16,959 nt of DNA from Ignavibacteria bacterium (GCA_013298375.1 JAAFHM010000038.1:1-16959), one strand, 5' to 3'. Shown: positions 1 through 7,719, counted from the stretch's first letter. Numbers and translations are program-made. Notes: generated by a model from the sequence alone, not told the origin.

Positions 1-1667
1 CCCCATGTATGCTTGCCGATATGGGAAGGGTCGTTGAGATTTCCCTCTTCGACAATAACCTCGAATAGTTGCTGCGTGGCGGTTTTCGCCGTCGTATCTA
101 TGCTGATGACGCATTTACCGATACGACCGATGTCCATTTCTCCGGCAGAAGGCAATCCGACAACATTGCCGGGAACTGTTTGCGAGGAATCGTAGGAAAG
201 CCTATCGAAACTCCGCACCCATTCTGCCAGACAAGCCGCGCTGTTATGGGCAAGATGCAGCGTCACCGTATTGCCGCCATCGGCATAGTCAGCGGAATAA
301 TGCACCGCTTCCAAAGGGATGGGCTGATTGAGCGGATAACACGTCAGTACGCCGTTGATAGGAGTTGGGTCGTCGCCGTGCGAGCGAGGCTTGGGGCGCT
401 CGACGATATAGACCTGCAAAAACGGCTCTTGTGGAACAGCCAGCAGAATACGGCAAAATTCCTTGACGGCTGTGGAGAAAAACGGGCTGTTAAAATTCAT
501 CATCAAATCCAGCGAAAACTTAAAACTGGAATCCGACAGCACCAAAAAATTCTCCGTCAGCGAGGTTTGGTGCATACATTGGACGATTTGGAGATTATTG
601 CCTTCGGGATCGACCACCTGCCACGAATCCAGAATAGACGCTGCGCCATGCTGACCGTTCCACCGCTTGAGAATTACTTCATCGCCCATTGATGCAGACG
701 CAGCTGCGGATTGAGCGCTGATACCTTTTTGGAGGATGTTTCGCGCATTCTGACTCCTTTGGACAAGTGCCTCGCGGTGTGTAAATAACGATTGATACCA
801 TCGAATAACGATGCGCTCTTCTTCCGAAGCAGCAGTATTCAAGCGCTCGTTGAGCCATTCTTGCACCTTTGGCGCGCTCGTCGGTATCTGCTCTTTCGGC
901 ACGACTGCATACATTTCCTGTAAGATTGTTTCTGCCCAGCCGTCCAAAGCGGCGATTGCTTCATCCGTGAGTTTGCGAAGGTCGCTCCAAAACCCATCGC
1001 CTTCCAGCATCGTTGCAAGAGATTTGGTAAAATTTACCAAAAACATTTCATTCGTTTTGGGGTCATAGCTTGGGTGAGCGGTACTTTGCACCAAATTAAA
1101 CGGGAAGACGACGGACGTTTCCGAGGGTTTACCGGGAGTCGGTATGGGCGGAATACCTGCCGTCCAATCAGTGTTTCCGCCTACCGGCGCAATAACGCGC
1201 AGTGTTTCGGGGTCAAATTCCCACGGTCTGCCGGCATCATAGCAAGCAAGCAGGCGGTTTGGTGACTCTTGCTTCGAGCCGTCGGTATGAAGCCGGAATG
1301 GCGTGATGGCGGTATTGAGTTCGTCGCGGAATCCGAAAAGCAGCGACATTCGGGAAATGCCCATATTGCGGAAGCCCCAGATAGAGCCTTTTGAAGCCTC
1401 GTCGGCAAAATAGCACGGCGGCTTCAGTAATGCGCCTTTGCAATCCACCTGATTCGCAGAAAGATTGAATCTCCACATATACCCGTCGCCGTTCATCACT
1501 GAACTATCAGCGTCTTGGGAATCGGTCGGAAATGGCAGAGGATTATTCACCGTACCGGACGGAGAATTGATAAACACAGAGCCGTACCAATCCTCAGGAA
1601 TCTTACCGGAAAGCAGGTTCAAGGTGCATTCAACAGGCTCGCGCGTGGCTTGAATAAGTGGTCTCAT
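1..1667 (-). CDS. Carotenoid cleavage oxygenase / RPE65-family non-haem iron dioxygenase (C-terminus beyond window)
   Basis: The minus-strand frame from ATG at 1667 stays open to the left edge, giving 555 residues without a stop. Family marks in order are GKIPEDWYGSVF near residue 21; MNGDGYMWRF, the usual 'DGDGM' blade; NRLLACYDAGRPWEFDPETL, matching the family's 'LALWEAGLPYELDP' stretch; STAHP with His198; CMHQTSLTENF with His366; and AVHYSADYADGG with His456. The three His match the first three of the four iron-binding His of this fold; the fourth should lie beyond the window. Members cleave carotenoid, apocarotenoid or stilbene double bonds with O2; the substrate here cannot be read. About 110 mostly helical residues (roughly 217-327) are inserted between the first and second His, where relatives have only a short loop. 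No Shine-Dalgarno site is visible. An AT-rich TATACT lies just before the start, so the 5' leader may be very short. The gene follows the kinase at 1909-5280 by 241 nt. Confidence 0.88.
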   Translation of the reverse strand, partial: MRPLIQATREPVECTLNLLSGKIPEDWYGSVFINSPSGTVNNPLPFPTDSQDADSSVMNGDGYMWRFNLSANQVDCKGALLKPPCYFADEASKGSIWGFRNMGISRMSLLFGFRDELNTAITPFRLHTDGSKQESPNRLLACYDAGRPWEFDPETLRVIAPVGGNTDWTAGIPPIPTPGKPSETSVVFPFNLVQSTAHPSYDPKTNEMFLVNFTKSLATMLEGDGFWSDLRKLTDEAIAALDGWAETILQEMYAVVPKEQIPTSAPKVQEWLNERLNTAASEEERIVIRWYQSLFTHREALVQRSQNARNILQKGISAQSAAASASMGDEVILKRWNGQHGAASILDSWQVVDPEGNNLQIVQCMHQTSLTENFLVLSDSSFKFSLDLMMNFNSPFFSTAVKEFCRILLAVPQEPFLQVYIVERPKPRSHGDDPTPINGVLTCYPLNQPIPLEAVHYSADYADGGNTVTLHLAHNSAACLAEWVRSFDRLSYDSSQTVPGNVVGLPSAGEMDIGRIGKCVISIDTTAKTATQQLFEVIVEEGNLNDPSHIGKHTW

Positions 1668-1717
1668 AATGAGTATAATATTTTAAATTGAATAAAAAAT
1701 GTGAACTGGCAGGTCGT

Positions 1718-1766
1718 CCCGTCCGACGGCTGAAATCCGTAAGAACACTGCCGTCGCACGGGTTTT
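1718..1766 (+). terminator. Strong GC-rich hairpin between kinase and carotenoid oxygenase
   Basis: Positions 1718-1730 (CCCGTCCGACGGC) pair with 1750-1762 (GCCGTCGCACGGG), a 13-bp stem with one mismatch, followed on the plus strand by TTTT. The T-run faces plus, yet both flanking genes are on minus, so it may instead end the kinase transcript without a U-tract, or be a bidirectional or attenuating structure. The rest of 1668-1908 holds nothing I can assign. Confidence 0.4.
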
Positions 1767-1908
1767 CCGATAAAAATTCACCGTATTTTTTGTCGGAATA
1801 CCATTACGTTCAGAAACTGGGAGCACGGAGGAAATCGGCAGCGATGAGGCGCGAACGACGTTCACACGCCTATTGGACGGCACATCCGCCTTACATCTTC
1901 GTATGCGT

Positions 1909-4900
1909 TCATGAAAGAGGCAATTTCACAATAAACGTTGCTCCTTTGCCTAATTCCGATTCGCACCAGACGCGCCCGTTCATTGCTTCCACCATTTTTT
2001 TGACAATGCTGAGGCCCAATCCCGTACTGTGTTCGCCGCCTGTCGGCTTTGCCGAAAGCCTGACGAATTTTCCAAAAAGTTTCGCTTGGTCTTCTTCCGA
2101 AATCCCCAAGCCCTCGTCCTGAACTTCGATACGGAGGAATTTGGTCATTGGTGCATTGGTACTATCGCCGTCGCCTGACCAATGACCAATGGCTAATGAC
2201 GAATGACTTCCAATTCGCACAAACACATTTTTCCCGTGCGGCGAATACTTGACGGCATTGGAAAGGAGATTATCGAGAATGCCTTGCACAATAGTAATAT
2301 CCGCAAATATTGGAATTGCGCTGCTTGTCGGCAATTCGGTGTGAATCGTTATCTGCTTTTCCGTCGCTTTATGCTGATATTCGCGCACAATCTCCGTCAC
2401 GACCGGCACAAGGTCAAAGTATTCGTTATGGAACGCATAGTTGCCGGATTCCAACGCATTGACATCCAAAAGATTGGTAATAATCCCCATCATGCGCCCT
2501 GTCATCTCTTCGATGCGCCGTGTTTGATCGTCAATCCATTCTCCGGGGTTACGGAGGCGGTAAACACGAATGCTTGAAGCTGCAAGCGAAATACTTGCTA
2601 ACGGATTTTTGAGGTCATGCACAACAATTCCCAAAAAGTCATTCTTTTCTTGATGCAATGCTTCCAATTGGATATTTTTTTCTCGTAACGTGATATTGGA
2701 AAGTTCGATTTCATGCGCTTGTTTGTCCAGTTCTTCCAAATGTTTTTGAATTTCCTCGTTACTTTCCCGCAATTCCGCCGTGCGTAAGCGAACAACATTC
2801 TCCAATGCTTGAGCGCGAATCTGCAAACGCCGAACCCGCACCCGATACGTTCCGAAGCCCAATGACAGCACTAATCCCCCACACGCCGCATAAAACCACC
2901 ATGTTTCCCAAAAATGTGGCTCAAGGTAAAATTTCGCCGACGCACCGACTTCATTCCAGACACCATCATTGTTACAAGCAATCACTCGAAAGCGGTATTC
3001 CCGACCACGCGGCAAGTTGTTGTAGTACGCCGTGCGCCGCAAACCCGCATCCACCCATTGTTTGTCGTATCCTTCCAAACAGTATTTGAATTTGACGCGC
3101 TCCGGTGCAAAAAGGCTCGTGGCGGTGTAGTACCATTCAAACTTCTCTGCACGCGCATCAATTCTTGCTTCGTTGGTGATGTTGATAGCAACATCATCGA
3201 CAAGAATTTGCTCAATAATCACGGGCGGCGCAAGACGATTTGCATAATACGGTACTTGTTCGGGGTTCACGCGGACAGCACCCGCCATCGTTGCGAACCA
3301 GAGATGCCCTTCGCGGTCTTTCCATCCGGCAGGATTGCCGCTATTACACTCTGCACTCCGCATTCCGTCATTTGTTCCAAAGGATTCACAAGGTATTTTT
3401 TTGATAGTACCTCTGGAAAATGCCTCCAAATCCGCCTTCCGCACACGAAATATACCTTTATTGCACGACATCCAGAGATACCCGAAATCGTCCTCCAGAA
3501 TGCAATGAATTAAATCATCAAACAAGCCGTCGTTGGAGGTGAACGTCGTAAATTTTCCCTGCCGATAGCGATTCAAGCCGCCACCCACCGTGCCTATCCA
3601 GAGTGTTCCGGCGCTATCTTGAAACAATGAACGAATATTGTTATGCGAAAGTCCATTGCTTGTGTTCAGTACCGTAAAGGCGTTATTTTTTAGGTAATTC
3701 AGTCCACCGCCCACCGTGCCTATCCACAGCCCACCAGCACTATCGGCAAGGAGGGTTCGGATATTATTGCTGGAAAGACCGTTTTTGGTGGTGAGGGCGG
3801 TAATTTTCCCGTGTGCAATCTTGTTCAAACCGCCGCCATTTGTACCGACCCAAAGCGTCTTATCGCGGTCGTGGGCAAGCGCAAAAACCACATCGTTTGA
3901 CAGACCATTGCGCGTGGTAAACCTTGTGACTACACCATTCTCCAGCCGATTAACACCACCACCGTTTGTCCCGATCCAGAGTGCACCGATGCTTGTTTTT
4001 GTACTTTGCTCTTGCAACATCGTGTAGATAATATCGCTCGAAAGACCGTCTCTTGTTGTCCAGACTTTTGTACTATTACCGCTCAAAAGATTAATTCCGC
4101 CGCCAAATGTCCCAATCCACATTTCTTTGGTCAGCGACGAAGGCGTAGATACGGGTTTCTCAGCGTGATAATTATTTTCCATAATAACCCGCACCACATC
4201 GTGGGACAAGCCGTTGTCGGTGGAAAAGCTCGTAAACAAGCCATCTTTGAAGGAATTCAGCCCGCCGACCGTACCGACCCAAAGTACGCCCTCGCGGTCT
4301 TCGGCAATGGAGCGTACAAGATCGCTGGAAAGCCCTTCGGTGGTGGAAAACGTTGAAAATTTCCCATTGCGGTATCGGCAAAGCCCTCCGCCAAATGTAC
4401 CAATCCAGAGCGTTCCGCGTTGATCCTCCTTGAGCGACCAGACGAGATTATGCGCCAATCCTTCCTTTTCGGTGAACGTCGTAAATACGCCATTGCGAAA
4501 GCGTATCAGCCCGCCACCGAATGTGCCGATCCAGACAGCACCCTCGCGGTCTTCCAAAAGCGCACGGACGAGATTATGCGACAAACCGTTTTGCGTGGTG
4601 TATGCCGCGAGATTGCCTTGATACCAACGATTCACGCCGCCGCCATTGGTGCCAATCCACACAGCGCCCGTGCGGTCTTGCATAAGCGTAAAAACGAGGT
4701 CGTGGGAAAGACCGTTCTTTGTGGTAATGTTCGTGCATTTGCCCTCGTCCAATCGGCTTACGCCGCCGCCTAGTGTCCCTATCCATATCGTTCCAATGCC
4801 TTCAGAAGTCGTATCGGTACGGTCTTCCAGCAAGGAACTGACAAAATCGCTTGCCAAGCCGTGTTCGGTGGTGTATGCTTTGCATTGTCCATTGCTCATA

Positions 4901-5280
4901 CAACTTACGCCGCCGCCATTCGTGCCAATCCAAAGCCGTCCGATGCGGTCTTCCAGCAGTGCTTGAATGGCGTTGGCTTTTAGTCCGGGAGTATTTTTGG
5001 TATTGAATACCGTGAAGCGAACCCCGTCGAAACGCACTAACCCTTCTTCGGTGCCGATCCAGAGATAGCCGTCGCGGGTTTGGCAAAGCGCTTGGGCGGA
5101 GTTTTGTGGTAATCCCTGTTCTGCTTGCCAGACACGGTGAATGTAATTGATGATGGCTTTATTGGGGTCGAGACCGCGTAAACTGCTCCCCGCCGCAGAG
5201 GTGTTGCGGGGGATATTGATGGGAGAGTGCTGTGCAAAAACAACACTGTGGGTGAAAATGAAAAATAGCAGAATTTTCAT
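1909..5280 (-). CDS. Two-component sensor histidine kinase with 14-blade Reg_prop periplasmic sensor and Y_Y_Y domain
   Basis: The start at 5280 is chosen because it opens directly with a signal peptide (MKILLFFIFTHSVVFA, cleavage before Gln); an in-frame ATG at 5298 would put six polar residues before it. Numbering below is from the 5298 ATG. Fourteen two-component propeller repeats with the core 'LWIGTxGGG' span about residues 55-680, enough for two seven-bladed propellers. A Y_Y_Y immunoglobulin-like domain follows (about 690-793), then one membrane helix (about 798-820), a coiled coil, HisKA with phospho-acceptor His894 (VVHDLKNPL) and HATPase_c: N-box Asn1014, G1 DEGLG at 1061, G2 GLGLS at 1093. 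There is no receiver or DNA-binding domain, unlike hybrid HTCS regulators. It therefore senses an extracytoplasmic ligand and signals to a partner not seen here. A repeat-derived insert lies at residues 1032-1051, between the N and G1 boxes. Confidence 0.93.
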   Translation of the reverse strand: MKILLFFIFTHSVVFAQHSPINIPRNTSAAGSSLRGLDPNKAIINYIHRVWQAEQGLPQNSAQALCQTRDGYLWIGTEEGLVRFDGVRFTVFNTKNTPGLKANAIQALLEDRIGRLWIGTNGGGVSCMSNGQCKAYTTEHGLASDFVSSLLEDRTDTTSEGIGTIWIGTLGGGVSRLDEGKCTNITTKNGLSHDLVFTLMQDRTGAVWIGTNGGGVNRWYQGNLAAYTTQNGLSHNLVRALLEDREGAVWIGTFGGGLIRFRNGVFTTFTEKEGLAHNLVWSLKEDQRGTLWIGTFGGGLCRYRNGKFSTFSTTEGLSSDLVRSIAEDREGVLWVGTVGGLNSFKDGLFTSFSTDNGLSHDVVRVIMENNYHAEKPVSTPSSLTKEMWIGTFGGGINLLSGNSTKVWTTRDGLSSDIIYTMLQEQSTKTSIGALWIGTNGGGVNRLENGVVTRFTTRNGLSNDVVFALAHDRDKTLWVGTNGGGLNKIAHGKITALTTKNGLSSNNIRTLLADSAGGLWIGTVGGGLNYLKNNAFTVLNTSNGLSHNNIRSLFQDSAGTLWIGTVGGGLNRYRQGKFTTFTSNDGLFDDLIHCILEDDFGYLWMSCNKGIFRVRKADLEAFSRGTIKKIPCESFGTNDGMRSAECNSGNPAGWKDREGHLWFATMAGAVRVNPEQVPYYANRLAPPVIIEQILVDDVAINITNEARIDARAEKFEWYYTATSLFAPERVKFKYCLEGYDKQWVDAGLRRTAYYNNLPRGREYRFRVIACNNDGVWNEVGASAKFYLEPHFWETWWFYAACGGLVLSLGFGTYRVRVRRLQIRAQALENVVRLRTAELRESNEEIQKHLEELDKQAHEIELSNITLREKNIQLEALHQEKNDFLGIVVHDLKNPLASISLAASSIRVYRLRNPGEWIDDQTRRIEEMTGRMMGIITNLLDVNALESGNYAFHNEYFDLVPVVTEIVREYQHKATEKQITIHTELPTSSAIPIFADITIVQGILDNLLSNAVKYSPHGKNVFVRIGSHSSLAIGHWSGDGDSTNAPMTKFLRIEVQDEGLGISEEDQAKLFGKFVRLSAKPTGGEHSTGLGLSIVKKMVEAMNGRVWCESELGKGATFIVKLPLS
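2141..2207. repeat. Heptamer tandem repeat and 12-bp inverted repeat inside the kinase ATP-binding domain
   Basis: At 2176-2207 the plus strand reads TGACCAA, TGACCAA, TGGCTAA, TGACGAA, TGAC, that is 4.5 units of 7 bp. Positions 2141-2152 (TTGGTCATTGGT) are the perfect reverse complement of 2178-2189. The block is translated in frame in the kinase as an extra loop of about 20 residues between the N-box and G1 box; the paralogous kinase at 9949-11175 has a shorter linker there. Confidence 0.75.
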
Positions 5281-5365
5281 TTGGCAATATACATCCACTT
5301 TGCGCCAAATGTTGAGGATTTTTGCGGAGTATGCACGAAAAAAATCCGAGCAACTTCAAGCATGG

Positions 5366-5506
5366 TCACTCAGCGAGAGTCGAAGATTGATGTATAGGCA
5401 ATTCCACAATAAATGTCGCGCCTTTGCCCAATTCCGACTCGCACCACACCTTGCCGTTCATCGCCTCCGCCATTTTTTTGACGATGCTGAGTCCCAGTCC
5501 TGTACT
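5366..5506 (-). pseudogene. Severed histidine-kinase C-terminus (HATPase G2 box to stop)
   Basis: Reading minus from 5506, the frame begins STGLGLSIVKKMAEAMNGKV and continues through WCESELGKGATFIVELP to a stop at 5366. This is the last ~45 residues of a histidine-kinase ATPase domain, matching the C-termini of the kinases at 1909-5280 and 9949-11175. Over about 110 bases it agrees with the former at roughly five in six positions by eye. Homology stops abruptly near 5506. The His-box, N-box and G1 box are absent, so no functional kinase is possible. It sits just upstream of the intact kinase, as expected for a partial duplication or a paralogue destroyed by a rearrangement at the neighbouring inverted-repeat element. 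Confidence 0.8.
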
Positions 5507-5518
5507 AACGATTGGTGC

Positions 5519-5613
5519 TAAGTTCTTGCTCAATAGTTTTTCGGTAAAATCTATGGAACAAGGCAGCATACTGCCTTGCTGTTGATACCGGATAATTTTT
5601 GGTCAAGAACTTA
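5519..5613. mobile_element. 95-bp MITE-like element with perfect 10-bp terminal inverted repeats
   Basis: Positions 5519-5528 (TAAGTTCTTG) and 5604-5613 (CAAGAACTTA) are perfect reverse complements. In the middle, 5559-5566 (CAAGGCAG) and 5571-5578 (CTGCCTTG) form a second perfect hairpin with a 4-nt loop. Both ends carry TA, as expected of elements that duplicate a TA target (IS630/Tc1-mariner type), but one copy cannot prove transposition. It lies between a truncated kinase fragment and a broken oxidoreductase, and could have mediated the rearrangement. It has no coding capacity of its own. Confidence 0.5.
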
Positions 5614-5615
5614 TC

Positions 5616-6471
5616 ATGCCATTTATGACCCGTGTACATCGCTCTGCACCCCACTCTCATCCCCAAAAAATTGCCGTTTTGGGTAGCGGCATTGCTTCTC
5701 TTTCCGCAGTTTTTGAACTCATCAGCCAAAAAGATTGGCAAAAAAAATACGATATTACGGTCTATCAGCAAGGCTGACGCTTGGGCGGCAAGTGTGCTGG
5801 CGGGAGAAATCCTGACATGGGATACAGGAATGAAAAAAGAGGTTTTGGTAGTGTTAAGTTTTGAGTGATAAGTTTTAAGTAAAAAAAGCAGTTAAACTCA
5901 TGTAAGAAAAGGGATTACTCTCGATTTTGCTCAACAACTATCAACTCGAATTGAACATTACCCTCCCTACAACATCGCCTATTTCTGCGGCGTTATGCCC
6001 GACGAAGACCCCAACAACATCATACCACCACCACCAACGGAGCGGGATTTCCCCAAGCGCAATGAAGACCACGTAAAAAAGAACGCCATCAAAATGCTCA
6101 ACGAAGAAATCAAGCCGCTTTGGAAAACCTGCCACAAGAGCCACACAAAAGAGTTTGATTGGAGCTTGCTTGTCAAAAATGGCGAAATTACGAAGCCCAC
6201 AGGCAAGTACACCGCGAAGCGCTTCGACACTCAGTTCTGGCGGGCAAATGTTGAACCTTCGGAGCGCTACGTCTTGTCCGTTGCCGGAAGTTCAAAATAC
6301 CGCCTCAAAGCCGATGAATCCGGCTACAAAAATTTGTATTTGACAGGTGATTGGATACAAAACGGTATGAACGTCGGCTGTGTGGAAGCGGCAGTTATGG
6401 CGGGTATGCACACTTCTCGCGCTATTTGTGGTATTCCGAAAGTCATCGTGGGCGAGTCAGGGTTAGGCTAA
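5616..6471 (+). pseudogene. FAD/NAD(P)-binding oxidoreductase (amine-oxidase/desaturase-like) pseudogene, nonsense codon plus internal deletion
   Basis: From ATG 5616 the frame reads an N-terminal extension and a Rossmann dinucleotide motif (IAVLGSGIASLSAVFEL, residues 19-35), then ITVYQQG. It hits TGA at 5775-5777 exactly where the family has Trp in the 'GWRLGGK' box. After the TGA the same frame continues RLGGKCAGGRN and then loses family character near 5850. The family's C-terminal part resumes around 5911 (GITLDFAQQL) and runs to a stop at 6471, ending with the flavin-binding motif LTGDWIQNGMNVGCVEAAV. The middle of a protein normally 500 or more residues long is missing, and stop codons lie in the gap (for example TAA at 5893). 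Relatives are FAD-dependent amine-oxidase/phytoene-desaturase-like proteins (COG3349 type) of uncertain substrate. This is the only plus-strand gene here, converging on the catalase-like gene. Confidence 0.85.
5855..5882. repeat. Tandem 14-bp direct repeat at the pseudogene deletion junction
   Basis: TAAGTTTTGAGTGA (5855-5868) is followed immediately by TAAGTTTTAAGTAA (5869-5882), two 14-bp units with two differences. They sit in the non-family stretch (about 5850-5910) that replaces the lost middle of the oxidoreductase, which suggests repeat-associated deletion or filler at the breakpoint. Confidence 0.6.
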
Positions 6472-6493
6472 ATTTATCACTGGTAGGCAGAAT

Positions 6494-6531
6494 CCCGTCG
6501 GGCGGCTTCTTTGGCTGCCTGACGGGGTTTT
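6494..6531 (+). terminator. Rho-independent terminator after the oxidoreductase pseudogene
   Basis: CCCGTCGGGC (6494-6503) pairs with GCCTGACGGG (6517-6526) with one G·U pair, and further GC pairing is possible in the 13-nt loop; G and TTTT follow on plus. It lies 23 nt past the pseudogene stop at 6471. It could also limit read-through of the minus-strand operon ending at 6590, although no T-run follows on minus. Confidence 0.75.
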
Positions 6532-6589
6532 GCAGAACGGTTATTGAGGCAGGAGTAGCAGAAAAAGTGTGTGGTACGGAAGCCTCGTT

Positions 6590-7711
6590 TTATTCACCCC
6601 AATTCGACACATTGCGATTGTCATTATCGGGAATCTGAGGTGGCATACCGAACACTTTATACGACAACAGCCGTGCTTTACGGGCAATTTCCGAGTGCGC
6701 CCGCATATAATTCAGCGAATTGCCATCGTAAATAGATGTTGCCGGAAGAATGCCAAGGGTTTTCGGCATATTGTTCACGGAAAACGTCGTCAGAGTGCTT
6801 TCTTCCCAATCCAATATTTTATGGACTTCCAGCACAGCAAGGTCTTTCCAAGGGTATGCCGTTTCGTCCCAAAGAATCATATTGTTGCAAACGTCCGGCG
6901 TGTCATCGTCGCACATACGCCGCGTTTGGATTTGCAAGCGATATTTTGCAGGGGCTTTGGCGAGAGCATCTTCATATTCGTATTTCAAATAATTCCGCCC
7001 GCGTGTTTCATTTTTCAGCACACGTTCACTGGTAATATCCCAAGCACATGGCTCCGGATCAACGCCCGAATCTTCGTCGGTGCCAAAGGGTAAAACGCGG
7101 TATTTGGCATAATGAGCTATTCCTGTGGAGTCAAGGTACTTATACGCTGTTTGGGAAAAATAGTGCATAAAACGGTAGGACGTTGGATTACGGCGCAAAC
7201 CGTCTATTGCCCCATCCAGACCGCGAGGGTACTGGCGGACGTAGCGCACATATTCTACGCCCCACGCTTCTTTGCGACGATTGGCAAAATGAATAAAACT
7301 GCGGACGGACCAAAACAAGCTATATCGCCCCGTGTTCAACTCAATATCAAATGGGCTTTTGAAGCGTTCATGCGATAACTTGATAGATATACTGCGGATA
7401 TTGCTTGTCGCATCATCCAAAAATGACGCAGAAGCGTGGCGAATCCTCAAGGGAAACACTGTTCCCGGAGCAAAAAAATCATTCGGAGGAAATTCCGGAT
7501 TGTCAACAATACGCAGCGAACCTTCTGCGGCAATGCCGTTGTTGTGGCTCATGCGCTGGCGAAACGGAAGGGAAAGGAAAAGTGCAATAAGCCAAGAGAA
7601 CAGTTTGCTCAGCGTATAGAGAATCATCTTGTCCAGTAATGTCCGCATAAAAAGCGGCAAGAAGTACCGATGCGGCACACGGGCGGTGTTTGATGATGAT
7701 GGTTGATTCAT
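6590..7711 (-). CDS. Catalase-related haem protein, likely allene oxide synthase or hydroperoxide lyase
   Basis: The 373 residues are far shorter than a true catalase (about 480 or more) and match the size of the catalase-related allene oxide synthase domain of corals (about 370). Seen here: a hydrophobic stretch at 36-50; PLRIRHAS with distal His92; FDIELNTGRYSLFW with distal Asn126 in the 'NTG...FW' context typical of the allene-oxide-synthase branch; YLDSTGIAHYAKYRVLPFG at about 192-210; and ARLLSY with proximal Arg347-x3-Tyr351, the tyrosinate haem ligand signature. Family members rearrange or cleave fatty-acid hydroperoxides instead of H2O2. The gene starts 12 nt after the lipoxygenase stop, which supplies such a hydroperoxide. 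The start is fixed by an AAGGAG site at 7720-7725, 8 nt before the ATG. Allene oxide synthase versus lyase versus peroxidase cannot be decided from sequence alone; residual catalase activity is less likely. Confidence 0.85.
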   Translation of the reverse strand: MNQPSSSNTARVPHRYFLPLFMRTLLDKMILYTLSKLFSWLIALFLSLPFRQRMSHNNGIAAEGSLRIVDNPEFPPNDFFAPGTVFPLRIRHASASFLDDATSNIRSISIKLSHERFKSPFDIELNTGRYSLFWSVRSFIHFANRRKEAWGVEYVRYVRQYPRGLDGAIDGLRRNPTSYRFMHYFSQTAYKYLDSTGIAHYAKYRVLPFGTDEDSGVDPEPCAWDITSERVLKNETRGRNYLKYEYEDALAKAPAKYRLQIQTRRMCDDDTPDVCNNMILWDETAYPWKDLAVLEVHKILDWEESTLTTFSVNNMPKTLGILPATSIYDGNSLNYMRAHSEIARKARLLSYKVFGMPPQIPDNDNRNVSNWGE

Positions 7712-7719
7712 TGGTGTTG

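Noticed and set aside
69..692. Plus-strand open frame of 207 codons
   Set aside because: Lies antisense to the carotenoid oxygenase, whose minus frame carries conserved family motifs over the same bases; its own translation has no recognisable domain.
1683..1883. Minus-strand frame of 66 codons between kinase and carotenoid oxygenase
   Set aside because: No recognisable domain or ribosome site, and it crosses the strong hairpin at 1718-1762; most likely chance.
1688..2122. Plus-strand frame of 144 codons
   Set aside because: Half of it is antisense to the kinase ATPase domain, and the peptide resembles no family.
3270..5080. CRISPR-like regular repeat pattern
   Set aside because: The periodicity is the coding repeat of propeller blades; the intervening sequence also repeats and is translated.
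5559..5578. Short perfect hairpin as a terminator
   Set aside because: No T-run on either side; better explained as the core of the 95-bp inverted-repeat element.
5775..5777. UGA read as Trp (recoded) in the oxidoreductase
   Set aside because: TGA is a normal stop elsewhere (the kinase ends with TGA at 1909-1911) and Trp is TGG throughout; the gene also has a large deletion, so it is simply broken.
6590..7711. True H2O2 catalase
   Set aside because: Too short, has the NTG...FW distal context of the allene-oxide-synthase branch, and is paired with a lipoxygenase.
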